Source: a virus. Taken from it: DNA of 32,286 nucleotides. The stretch covers positions 1 to 32,286 of IMG/VR virus record IMGVR_UViG_3300027963_000210. The stretch is one strand, 5' to 3'. The translations under genes were made by a program, and so were the position numbers. This document shows, piece by piece, positions 25,688 through 32,286 of this stretch. The stretch's first letter is position 1, and the number at the start of each line of letters is the position of its first letter. A model generated the notes under the pieces. That model saw nothing but the letters and a program-made list of their open reading frames with translations. It ran no database searches and was not told the DNA's origin.

Positions 25688-27288
25688 CACCATTTCCTGC
25701 TCACAACCCTAAAGAATTTTCCATCGCGTTTGTACTCAATGGATACTGGGGCAAACCCTTGGTTCATCTGCGCCACAACATAATCAACCGCGTCTGACTC
25801 AGCCACTTCGTTGATCTGGTTCAAAACAGCCTGGGCTTTGTTAGCGATGTAGTACAGCGTACCCAAGGCTTTCTCGCCGGCAAAACCAGAGTGAAGTATG
25901 GGCAAATATTCCGTAATAGGAATATCGCTCAAGCCACCGTAGTAGGTGATTGACACCATTAGCTTGCCGCTGGCCTGACTAACGTGACGCCGCCAAGACC
26001 AATCGGTAACCGCCATCTCGGTCCCGCTGTCGCCCATAATGTCGTCATGCTGTAACTTCAACTTCTTAGGCTCAACGGCGGGGAAATCCGTCCCGCAAGC
26101 GGGGCATACACGCACCGCCAACGCACAGATCTCGTTGCAGTTGTCGCATATTTTGATTGGTGCAACACCGTCGCCTGTTCCTCCCTTTTTGGGAGATTGG
26201 ACGTTTGTGATCGGGCCATGCGTTGCCACCACCTTGGCAAAGTCCAGAACCAAACAATGATCTGTGTGGCTCTTGGGGCGCATCCCTCGACCGGCCATCT
26301 GGATGTACAGACCAGGGGACATTGTTGGGCGCAACATGGCAATCAGGTCAATGTCTGGGTAGTCAAAACCAGTGGTTAGCACGTTGGCGTTAGTCAACGC
26401 CTTGATCTTGCCGGTCTTAAATTCCTCAATAATCTTCTCGCGTTCTTTCTTGGGCGTGTCGCCTGTCACGCACTTGGCCGGTATGCCCCAATAGTTAAGG
26501 ATCTCGCAGACGTTCTCAGCGTGAGATACACCCGTGCAGAAAAACAGCCAATGCTGCCTATCCTCGGCCAGCGCAATAACTTCCGATACAACTCGGACGT
26601 TTTGGTCTTTAGTGTTAACTGCCTTCTGGAGCTCGCCTTCAACAAACTCGCCACCGCGCTTGGCGACGCCTGTTGTGTCCAACGCGGTAGATGTGATCTT
26701 GGAGCGTAGCGGTGCCAAGTACTTCTTAAAGATCAACTCCTCAATCGTCACCGGCTCAATCAAGGCGTTGAAGATCGCCGGCTCATCGGTAATCATGCCG
26801 TGACCTAGCCGATACGGCGTGGCGGTCAGGCCAATGACGCGCAAGTTAGGGTTGATGCGTTGAAGCTGGCGCAACAAATCACGATAACCGCCCGTGTCCT
26901 TGTGGTTCACCAGATGGCACTCGTCAATAATCACCAGATCAACGTAATCAATCTGCGCTGCCTTGTCCCGCACCGACTGAATGCCAGCAAACGTAATCGG
27001 CTGATGTAGTTCACGCCGCCCTATACCCGCGCTATAAATTCCAAGCGGGGCGTCAGGCCAATGCACGTACATCTTCTCGGCGTTCTGCTCAATCAGCTCC
27101 TTTACGTGGGTCAACATCAACACCCGCGTCTCAGGCCACTTAGTAAGCGCGTCTTCGCAAATAGCGGCAACGATGTGGCTCTTGCCTGATCCTGTTGGCA
27201 ACACCAAGCACGGGTTGCCCGCATAGCCAGCTAGAAACCAGTTGTACAAGTCGGTAATGGCCCGCTGCTGGTAATCACGCAGGATCAT
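25687..27288 (-). CDS. SF2 DNA helicase with Zn-ribbon
   Basis: 533 residues. N-terminal RDYQQRA, Walker A PTGSGKS (31-37), DECH box (122-125), TATPYR (155-160) and QMAGRGMR (330-337) make a complete superfamily 2 ATPase. Cys residues at 381, 384, 395 and 398 form a C-terminal zinc ribbon. The remaining ~130 residues form an accessory domain (DIPITEYLPILHSG). Phage helicases of this type open or remodel DNA in replication and recombination. ATGA overlap with the upstream nuclease gene (27,285-27,288), one-base overlap with the downstream nuclease. Confidence 0.92.
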   Translation of the reverse strand: MILRDYQQRAITDLYNWFLAGYAGNPCLVLPTGSGKSHIVAAICEDALTKWPETRVLMLTHVKELIEQNAEKMYVHWPDAPLGIYSAGIGRRELHQPITFAGIQSVRDKAAQIDYVDLVIIDECHLVNHKDTGGYRDLLRQLQRINPNLRVIGLTATPYRLGHGMITDEPAIFNALIEPVTIEELIFKKYLAPLRSKITSTALDTTGVAKRGGEFVEGELQKAVNTKDQNVRVVSEVIALAEDRQHWLFFCTGVSHAENVCEILNYWGIPAKCVTGDTPKKEREKIIEEFKTGKIKALTNANVLTTGFDYPDIDLIAMLRPTMSPGLYIQMAGRGMRPKSHTDHCLVLDFAKVVATHGPITNVQSPKKGGTGDGVAPIKICDNCNEICALAVRVCPACGTDFPAVEPKKLKLQHDDIMGDSGTEMAVTDWSWRRHVSQASGKLMVSITYYGGLSDIPITEYLPILHSGFAGEKALGTLYYIANKAQAVLNQINEVAESDAVDYVVAQMNQGFAPVSIEYKRDGKFFRVVSRKW

Positions 27289-28310
27289 CCAACTACCCGC
27301 GCATCAAACATCTTACGAAACTCAATCATGCCTTCGTCAGACTCGGCGCAAGCTTCGGCGTTAGCAACCAACTCCTTAGACCCGTACACACCGTCCCCTG
27401 GCTTGCCGTTCACCACTTCTTTGCCTTTGATGACGTAGATGGTCTGCCATTCATCACCGGCTTCTTTGCGCTGCCACGGGACCATATCGGGATGCAAGAC
27501 ATGGCTACCGCAACCCTCACGCTGCCATTCCACGGGTATCTCGCTACCGGCGTGGCGCTCGCAGATCCACTTGGAATCCTCGGTAGCGGTGCTATGGGCG
27601 CAGGTGCGGCAGTTGACTTCCTTGGTCAGGCGGTCGCCGTGGCAGAACTCATGCGCTGCACACCACTTACATTGATACCAGCTAGGATCGGCACTTAACG
27701 GCTCTGGCATCCGGTCTGACAACGCAATGCGTTTGCCTCTGGCTATTGCGTTTTCGGCAACGCCTTTGTCGTACTCCACCCGCTCTGTGTAGATGCGGTC
27801 GTCATCTTTGCAGACAGCCACATATAGCGCCCGATCAATACCAGTGCCATGCATATAAGACTGCATTTGCACAAAGTGATCAAACTTGGCACGCTCCACG
27901 CCCTTGTCTTCAACTTGTTCAAACGATTTTTTGTTGTGGGTTTTGTACTCACAAACGTGTTTCTTCTGTGGCGCTCCCGGCACTCCAGAGATTGCGATGT
28001 CATCTATGCTCCCGCTAATGTGGCAACCAAAGTCCACCCGTTCCTGCGCTACCCCTGGCTTAAACTGGATGCCAATGGCTTGCAGATCCTCTTTGATCGT
28101 GGCTTCTTCATTCTGGCCGCGTCTGAACATACGCAACACACGGCCTTCAAACTTGCTCGCCACCGCCCAGCGGAACGACAGCCATAGCCAACGGTCGCAA
28201 GGGTGACCCAGTTGGCTTGCACCAAGATGTGCCCTTGGCTTCTCTGGCTTGTCTGCGTGGTGCTTGTCAATTAGTTCGGGGATGCTATACTGAGCGTCAG
28301 GTATTTTCAC
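27285..28310 (-). CDS. Cas4/AddB-like PD-(D/E)XK nuclease with Fe-S cysteines
   Basis: 341 residues from GTG 28310, preceded by AGGAGAG at good spacing; an ATG further upstream would read through a terminator hairpin and is unlikely. The layout fits an Fe-S RecB-like nuclease: early Cys38 (ASQLGHPCDRW), Asp103 (GSIDD), E121-Y-K123 (EYKTHNK), Q148-x3-Y152, and then Cys214-x2-Cys217-x5-Cys223. That is one N-terminal plus three C-terminal Cys, as in Cas4/AddB. A second Cys set (234, 237, 250, 267) may hold zinc. The likely job is end resection feeding the Sak4-like annealase. Confidence 0.82.
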   Translation of the reverse strand: MKIPDAQYSIPELIDKHHADKPEKPRAHLGASQLGHPCDRWLWLSFRWAVASKFEGRVLRMFRRGQNEEATIKEDLQAIGIQFKPGVAQERVDFGCHISGSIDDIAISGVPGAPQKKHVCEYKTHNKKSFEQVEDKGVERAKFDHFVQMQSYMHGTGIDRALYVAVCKDDDRIYTERVEYDKGVAENAIARGKRIALSDRMPEPLSADPSWYQCKWCAAHEFCHGDRLTKEVNCRTCAHSTATEDSKWICERHAGSEIPVEWQREGCGSHVLHPDMVPWQRKEAGDEWQTIYVIKGKEVVNGKPGDGVYGSKELVANAEACAESDEGMIEFRKMFDARVVG

Positions 28311-28333
28311 GTGCTCTCTCCTTGGTATCGATT

Positions 28334-28363
28334 TGCCCCGGCACTCCACCGGGGCATTTTTTT
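28334..28363 (+). terminator. Rightward intrinsic terminator inside leftward operon
   Basis: An 8-bp stem (TGCCCCGG paired with CCGGGGCA, loop CACTCCA) followed by seven T on the + strand. The - strand side has no T run. The orientation stops + strand (antisense) transcription, not the leftward operon. Confidence 0.75.
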
Positions 28364-28368
28364 GCCTA

Positions 28369-28848
28369 TTACTTTTTAGCCCACGGTGGCGCAGCCTTCA
28401 CGCCAGCAGCGGGAATTGATGATGCAGCCTTGGGTGCAGGTGCAGCACCGCCAGATAACGACTTAAACCCGCGCACTTCGTTGCTGTTGCCATACTGCTC
28501 AGAGATCCGAATATCCAGTTTGATCGACAGGTTGCCGCCAATCATCTGGTCCGTATCCTTCAACGAAGTCAGGCCAATCGCCCGCATGATCTCGCCCAAC
28601 TGCTGGCGACCGATCTCCTCGGCCTTCGGGTTGGGGTTGCGTACATTCAGGTTGCCAAACACCACGCGCCCTTGGTGCGTCGGGCCTTGGATGTCGTAGC
28701 GGATCTTGATGTACTTCCCATTACCCATCTTCGTAGGCATCACTTCTGCGTTAGAAATTGTTGCGGTGTACCAGCCCTGTGGCAGGGGTTCAAAGTTGCG
28801 CTCCGACTGGGGCAGCGAGGCAACGTCATAGGTTTCGTCTAAAAGCAT
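28369..28848 (-). CDS. DUF669-family SSB-like protein
   Basis: 159 residues. The pattern FEPLPQGWYTATISNAEVMPT, GNGKYIKIRYDIQG, GRVVFGNLNVRNPN, then EIGRQQLGEIMRAIG and a D-x-x-x-GG-x-L (DQMIGGNLSIKLDI) fits phage DUF669 proteins, thought to bind single-stranded DNA. The C-terminus is Ala/Pro-rich and disordered, ending PPWAKK, a tail seen in this family. It is probably the SSB partner of the Sak4-like annealase encoded two genes upstream. The ribosome site (AAGGAAG) lies at the end of the preceding gene. Confidence 0.83.
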   Translation of the reverse strand: MLLDETYDVASLPQSERNFEPLPQGWYTATISNAEVMPTKMGNGKYIKIRYDIQGPTHQGRVVFGNLNVRNPNPKAEEIGRQQLGEIMRAIGLTSLKDTDQMIGGNLSIKLDIRISEQYGNSNEVRGFKSLSGGAAPAPKAASSIPAAGVKAAPPWAKK

Positions 28849-28849
28849 T

Positions 28850-29254
28850 TCACTTCCTTGTGATGGTAAAACTAGGGCGTCCCGGTTTGGCAGTTATTGC
28901 TGCCGCAAACGGTTTGGTGATTGACTCATCTGTTGCTTTCCAAACGGTCATGTTGATTTCCGGCTTCCACCGGAAAACGGTGGACAAATGCTCTTCAGAC
29001 CCAGTTTCGTGGGCAATGACCAGCAACTTGTCAGCGTTGACCGTGCGGTTAACCCGACCTTCAATCTTAATAGCGAAAGGTGACCCGACTTGCACCACGT
29101 TCTCAGTCCCCTCAAACGTCTCCGGGAACTGAACCTTTTTGGCGATCTGGTCTTCGATGTCGCGGCGCATCTCAACGGCAACCTTCTCGGCTTCCTTGTA
29201 GCCGATCCAACGCTCGGCTAGTTCATCTAGTGTGATGTCGTCAAACACTCTCAT
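28850..29254 (-). CDS. Hypothetical recombination-operon protein
   Basis: 134 residues from ATG 29254, which overlaps the stop of the ATPase gene (ATGA). The N-terminal part is helical (DDITLDELAERWIGYKEAEK, VEMRRDIEDQI). The rest is mixed, with KIEGRVNRTVNADKLL and a Lys/Arg-rich end (SFTITRK). Genes of this size and pattern commonly sit between Sak4 and DUF669 in phages. I cannot name the family. A role in recombination (annealing accessory) is inferred from position. Confidence 0.65.
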   Translation of the reverse strand: MRVFDDITLDELAERWIGYKEAEKVAVEMRRDIEDQIAKKVQFPETFEGTENVVQVGSPFAIKIEGRVNRTVNADKLLVIAHETGSEEHLSTVFRWKPEINMTVWKATDESITKPFAAAITAKPGRPSFTITRK

Positions 29255-29922
29255 GATCCAATCTTCCTTATGATGTCGCCCAAATCGGCGTCTTCCCAAA
29301 CATCCAGTTTGCCGCTGCGGTCCTTGGCAAGCCACAACCCATCGCCATCGGTCATCAAAGCGCGGCGGGTCATTCCTTCGGCGTCTTTTTCCACGCGCAA
29401 AGCCAGCACTTCGTCAAAAAAGTAGGGCAGCGACTGGCCGGTCTTGTTACCCGGCATTGAGGGTGCATACAAAACGCGGCCCATCTCGTCCTGAGTCTTT
29501 TCCAATTTTGCCGACATATAGACGTGCTTACCGGGCAAATCACGAAAGCCTCGGATAATGTCGGCCATCTGCTCCTGCATCGCACCATATGCGGCTCGTG
29601 GATCTTTATTGATCTTCTTCTCAGCGTTCAGCACCACCTCGGCGATCTCGCTAATACTGTCAAGCGCCACCGACTCAAACTCTGCCGCTTCGGTGCTGCT
29701 AGTCAGCCACTTGTAAGCCTCCCTAAGATCATCCATGCTCGTAATCTCAATGAACGGCAAATTAGTATCTGCAATCGATAGCAAACCGCCTTCGGCACTC
29801 AAAATGACCGGCGTTGGCAGGGTTGGAATAAGACTGGTCTTACCCGCGCCGGCTTGACCGTAAACCAGAAGCTTTACCGCCTGGGCGGTGGCTTCTTTCG
29901 TGCGCTTTAACTGAATTGCCAT
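29251..29922 (-). CDS. Sak4-like recombination ATPase (AAA_24)
   Basis: 223 residues from ATG 29922, with GGAGG 7-8 bases upstream; the longer in-frame start would cross the 36-aa gene. Walker A GQAGAGKT (22-29), then a VILSAEGGLLSI strand, and VALDSISEIAEVV (Walker B-like Asp) give a RecA-like ATPase core. Typical Sak4/AAA_24 proteins are small single-strand annealing recombinases. The DUF669 SSB-like and Cas4-like nuclease genes nearby are the expected partners. Confidence 0.85.
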   Translation of the reverse strand: MAIQLKRTKEATAQAVKLLVYGQAGAGKTSLIPTLPTPVILSAEGGLLSIADTNLPFIEITSMDDLREAYKWLTSSTEAAEFESVALDSISEIAEVVLNAEKKINKDPRAAYGAMQEQMADIIRGFRDLPGKHVYMSAKLEKTQDEMGRVLYAPSMPGNKTGQSLPYFFDEVLALRVEKDAEGMTRRALMTDGDGLWLAKDRSGKLDVWEDADLGDIIRKIGS

Positions 29923-30032
29923 CAGATGCCTCCACTTAACGCAAGAAACAAGACGATGGCAGCAGATGCGCCGACCGCAATCGACGCCAAGATAATGACC
30001 CAAGGCGGGTCTTCTTTCTCTTCAAACTTCAT
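29922..30032 (-). CDS. 36-aa membrane peptide at start of early operon
   Basis: A 36-residue ORF: a charged N-terminus (MKFEEKEDPP) followed by a hydrophobic helix at residues about 11-32 (WVIILASIAVGASAAIVLFLAL) ending SGGI. AAGGAG precedes the ATG by about 5 bases. The stop overlaps the Sak4-like ATG (TGATG), so it is translated just before it. It would be the first gene of the leftward operon. Function unknown; perhaps a small membrane-active or inhibitory peptide. Confidence 0.65.
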   Translation of the reverse strand: MKFEEKEDPPWVIILASIAVGASAAIVLFLALSGGI

Positions 30033-30083
30033 GGTTACTCCTTGGTTGAGACCGCACATTCGGGCTATCCGTTCGTGCAGTTG

Positions 30084-30112
30084 TTGCTAGATTAGCGGTT
30101 TCAACGTAGAGT
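30084..30112 (+). promoter_or_regulatory. Weak candidate rightward promoter for cro-like gene
   Basis: On the + strand: TTGCTA (30,084-30,089), 17 bp, TAGAGT (30,107-30,112). Each hexamer matches 4 of 6 bases. It would produce a leader of about 27 bases before the GTG of the Cro-like gene and lies across the first repeat of the operator set. Confidence 0.4.
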
Positions 30113-30117
30113 GTCAA
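30089..30117 (-). promoter_or_regulatory. Candidate early leftward promoter (PL-like)
   Basis: On the - strand: TTGACA (30,112-30,117) and TAATCT (30,089-30,094) separated by 17 bp. The -35 is perfect, the -10 is weak (3 of 6). It would start the leftward operon that begins with the 36-aa peptide. The -35 overlaps one of the 13-bp-spaced repeats. Confidence 0.65.
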
Positions 30118-30131
30118 CAGAAAGTTTCAAC
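30098..30131. promoter_or_regulatory. Three 13-bp-spaced operator-like repeats
   Basis: GTTTCAAC at 30,098, GTGTCAAC at 30,111 and GTTTCAAC at 30,124, each exactly 13 bp apart. Each of the outer copies is a GTT-NN-AAC pseudo-palindrome. They lie between the divergent operons next to the Cro-like gene, and the middle one contains the leftward -35. Likely operators. Confidence 0.65.
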
Positions 30132-30144
30132 CCAAGGGGAAAAA

Positions 30145-30318
30145 GTGACAACAGAAGAAGCGATCAAGTACTTTGGCGGGCTGAAAAAGCTCGCCGATGC
30201 GCTTGGAATATGGCCGCAGGTGATCTATCGGTGGGGTGAACGGCCCCCGATGGCCCGTCAATACGAGATCGAAGTTAAGACTGAGGGAAAGCTGCGTGCA
30301 GACCATGAACAAGATTAA
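30145..30318 (+). CDS. P22-Cro-like repressor
   Basis: 57 residues starting at GTG 30145 with AAGGGG upstream. The helix-turn-helix (about 11-30: GLKKLADALGIWPQVIYRWG) and the following RQYEIEVKTEGKL match the small P22-Cro family in both length and pattern. It would bind the nearby repeats and control the divergent operons. The stop lies 14 bases inside the next gene, so both are read from one mRNA. No CI-type partner is in this window. Confidence 0.8.
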   Translation: MTTEEAIKYFGGLKKLADALGIWPQVIYRWGERPPMARQYEIEVKTEGKLRADHEQD

Positions 30319-32170
30319 AGCCGCCCTGACTTACGCCTCATGGGGCTGGAAAGTTCTACCTGTAGTGCCCAACGGCAAGGTTCCTGCAACCGCCCACGGC
30401 GTCAACGATGCAACCACAGAGCCAGATCAGATTCGGCGATGGTGGACTCAGAACCCAGAGTTCAACATTGGTATTGCTTGCGGCAGCACCAGCGGGATCG
30501 TTGTGTTTGACATTGACCCACGCAACGGTGGGGATGCGAGTTGGGAGCAATGGCTAGAGCAGCACGGGCCTATGCCAGACGGCGCGATGGCGCTTACCGC
30601 AGGTGGTGGACAGCACTACATCGCACGGCATCAAGAGGGCATCCGCTCCTGCAAGCTAGGCGAAGGCATAGATTTGTTGTCAGACGGGCGCTACTACATC
30701 GCCTACCCGTCAACAATCGAGCACCGCGCTTACGAGTGGGAGGCGTCTAGCGATCCGTTTGATGGCATAGCACCTACCAGCATCCCAACCAACTGGTTGC
30801 CGTATCTGGGCCAGCGTAAGGTAGTGCCGACAACCAACGGGGATCTGATTCAAGGCAACCGCAACGATGGCCTAACGAGTCTGGCCGGTGCGATGCGCTC
30901 GTTTGGCATGACCGAAGCCGAGATCCTAGCCGCAATAAGTGTTGCTAACGAGACACGGTGTGAGATCCCATTGCCATCAAGTGAGATTAAGCAGATCGCA
31001 AGGTCAGTCACGCGGTACGAGCCAGACGCAGACGTTGCGGCCAGTAACGCGCTCGGTTCTGCGGCCCTTGACGCGCTTTTTACCCAAGAGGAGACACGCG
31101 ACTACTTCCTGACCCGTGCGACGAGCTTCTTGGGCCAACCAAGCCCTGTGCCGTGGATTGTGAAGGGGTGGTTACCTGCATACGCCACGGCGATGATGTA
31201 TGGCGAGTCAGGAGTGGGTAAGACGTTCGTTGCCTTAGACATGGCTTGCTGCATAGCTAGCGGCATACCGTGGCACGGTATTAAAACGAAGCCGGGGATC
31301 GTTGTGTATCTCGCCGGTGAGGGCAACTACGGGATGCGCCAGCGTATAGCCAGTTGGTGCAAGCGCAACAACGTGGCGAGTTTGGACAACCTGTTGATCA
31401 GCAACAAGGCGTTGGATATGGATGCCCCTGGCGCAGCAGCGCAGGTAATCGCGGCAGTACGGGCTTTGACGCCAGAACCAGTTGTACTGGTCAACATCGA
31501 CACGCTCAACAACCATATGTCAGGCGACGAGAACAGCGCCAAAGACACAAGGGCGATGATCAATGCCTGTAACGTGGTCTCAATGGCCCTGAGCGCCACA
31601 ACCATGCTTGTGCACCACCTAGGACACAACAGCGAGGCAAAACAGCGTGCGCGAGGTTCTAGCGCGTGGCGCGGGGCATTGGACGCGAGTATCTTGGTTC
31701 ACGGCAAGAGCCATGAGGTAATCGTGTCTTGCACTAAGCAGAAAGACGCGCCAGAGCCAGCAGATCTGTTTGGTTGTCTAAGCCCCGTGGATCTGGGTTG
31801 GCAGGACGAAGATGGGTTGCCGCTGCTTGGGGCGGTGTTTGAGATGTTCCAAGAGGGCGATCTGCGTATTCCGACGCCTAAAGCCACTAAGCTAGACGAA
31901 CACAAAACCAACTTAGAGCGGGCTTGGTTTGTTGGCGGTGCGAAAGTTGTGGATGAGATGCCATATGTCAGCAGGGAGGCGTTCAAGACGTTCTTGCTTG
32001 AGCAAGGCATCAAAGCCACCGCAGTTGATCAGCATCTCAAAGCCTCGGCCAAGCCTGGGATGATCGTCAGGGACCTAACTGATGCTGAAATAATAGGCAG
32101 ACATGAGAAAGGTTGGGTGGTTAAGGAAAGGGAATTGGGGTCTAAACTCATTCTAAAAATTATGCCGTAA
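30305..32170 (+). CDS. Primase-polymerase/helicase fusion
   Basis: 621 residues from ATG 30305, overlapping the Cro-like gene by 14 bases; further in-frame starts upstream lie inside that gene and are rejected. The N-terminal prim-pol domain has GWKVLPVVPNGKVPA, the metal-binding DID (69-71), GGGQHY (100-105) and YYIAYPS (130-136). A helical middle (EILAAISVANETRCEIPLPSS, about 205-235) is a primase-C-terminal-type linker. The second half is a RepA/AAA_25-like helicase: Walker A GESGVGKT (300-307), Walker B-like VLVNID (394-399), HHLGHN (437-442) and RGSSAWRGALD (450-460). It probably primes and unwinds phage DNA at the origin. The last codons lie in the first CCGTAAC repeat. Confidence 0.88.
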   Translation: MNKIKAALTYASWGWKVLPVVPNGKVPATAHGVNDATTEPDQIRRWWTQNPEFNIGIACGSTSGIVVFDIDPRNGGDASWEQWLEQHGPMPDGAMALTAGGGQHYIARHQEGIRSCKLGEGIDLLSDGRYYIAYPSTIEHRAYEWEASSDPFDGIAPTSIPTNWLPYLGQRKVVPTTNGDLIQGNRNDGLTSLAGAMRSFGMTEAEILAAISVANETRCEIPLPSSEIKQIARSVTRYEPDADVAASNALGSAALDALFTQEETRDYFLTRATSFLGQPSPVPWIVKGWLPAYATAMMYGESGVGKTFVALDMACCIASGIPWHGIKTKPGIVVYLAGEGNYGMRQRIASWCKRNNVASLDNLLISNKALDMDAPGAAAQVIAAVRALTPEPVVLVNIDTLNNHMSGDENSAKDTRAMINACNVVSMALSATTMLVHHLGHNSEAKQRARGSSAWRGALDASILVHGKSHEVIVSCTKQKDAPEPADLFGCLSPVDLGWQDEDGLPLLGAVFEMFQEGDLRIPTPKATKLDEHKTNLERAWFVGGAKVVDEMPYVSREAFKTFLLEQGIKATAVDQHLKASAKPGMIVRDLTDAEIIGRHEKGWVVKERELGSKLILKIMP

Positions 32171-32273
32171 CTACCGTAACTTACCGTAACTAGCCGTAAC
32201 TGGTTACGGGGGGCAAAGGCGAGTTTACCGTAACGTAACGTAACTCCTCCTATAGGAGTTACGGTAGTTACGG
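32165..32273. repeat. CCGTAAC/GTTACGG repeat cluster with palindrome (candidate origin or operator)
   Basis: CCGTAAC occurs at 32,165, 32,174, 32,184, 32,194 and 32,228 (first four 9-10 bp apart). The reverse form GTTACGG occurs at 32,203, 32,258 and 32,267, with shorter GTAAC at 32,235 and 32,240. The central GTAACTCCT at 32,240-32,248 pairs with AGGAGTTAC at 32,254-32,262 (CCTAT loop), and CTCCTATAGGAG is a 12-bp perfect palindrome. It begins in the stop of the primase gene. This dense set looks like iterons of a replication origin, or a repressor operator; it reaches the window edge. Confidence 0.7.
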
Positions 32274-32286
32274 TACGATGCGGGCG

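Noticed and set aside
28217-28699. A 160-aa + strand ORF over nuclease start and DUF669
   Set aside because: It is antisense to supported genes and runs through the terminator hairpin; no conserved motif.
29923-30003. Longer start for the Sak4-like gene (27 extra residues)
   Set aside because: It overlaps the 36-aa gene in another frame; GGAGG lies before ATG 29922 and the family begins shortly before the Walker A site.
32165-32273. Repeats as a CRISPR array
   Set aside because: Units are 7-10 bp, in both orientations, with spacers of 2-4 bp or irregular; no array structure.

Overview
This window is a section of a tailed double-stranded DNA phage (or prophage) with a P22-like short-tailed (podovirus-type) virion. 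It carries, recognisably, a P22-type portal, scaffold, coat protein, gp4-like and gp10-like head-closure proteins, a set of DNA-ejection proteins, a GH108 endolysin and a three-TM holin. The host is not directly visible. The endolysin and holin types and the P22-like tail machine point to a Gram-negative proteobacterium. The fibre style (GGTG and GNGT repeats, a Gly-rich tip) and several small early genes resemble phages of aquatic Betaproteobacteria, which is an inference only. No terminase, integrase, CI-type repressor or tRNA gene is in the window, so lifestyle cannot be settled.

Layout. From 1 to about 24,065 every gene is on the + strand (virion and lysis). The order is: portal C-terminus; DUF5856-like protein; a receptor-binding block (small protein, 1628-aa Gly-rich fibre, small protein, beta-helix tailspike); scaffold; coat; two small decoration-like proteins; gp4-like and gp10-like tail proteins; an anchor/fibre-like protein; a seven-repeat probable beta-propeller; three small proteins including a cupin; three ejection proteins; an XhlA-like membrane protein; an acidic protein; a metallophosphoesterase; endolysin; holin. 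Many junctions are ATGA, TGATG or TAATG overlaps. Intrinsic terminator-like hairpins sit at 11,544 and 11,991, and further strong hairpins at 22,082 and 24,076.

From about 30,032 back to 23,994 the genes are on the - strand (early recombination and accessory): a 36-aa membrane peptide, Sak4-like ATPase, a small unknown, DUF669 SSB-like protein, Cas4-like Fe-S nuclease, SF2 helicase, VRR-NUC nuclease, and six small ORFs down to the convergent junction with the holin gene. Almost all junctions overlap by 1 or 4 bases, so this reads as one long operon. Its probable promoter (TTGACA, 17 bp, TAATCT) lies at 30,089-30,117.

From 30,145 rightwards is a divergent + strand operon: a P22-Cro-like repressor (GTG start), then a primase-polymerase/helicase fusion. 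Three GT(T/G)TCAAC repeats, exactly 13 bp apart, lie in the divergent control region and overlap the leftward -35, so they are a plausible Cro operator. Right after the primase gene is a dense cluster of CCGTAAC/GTTACGG repeats with a palindrome, a candidate replication origin or operator. Sak4 annealase, SSB, Cas4-like nuclease, helicase and primase together form a plausible phage-encoded replication and recombination set.

There is no gene-free stretch of 300 bases or more. The longest non-coding pieces are the 112-bp divergent control region (30,033-30,144) and the approximately 115-bp repeat region at the right edge.
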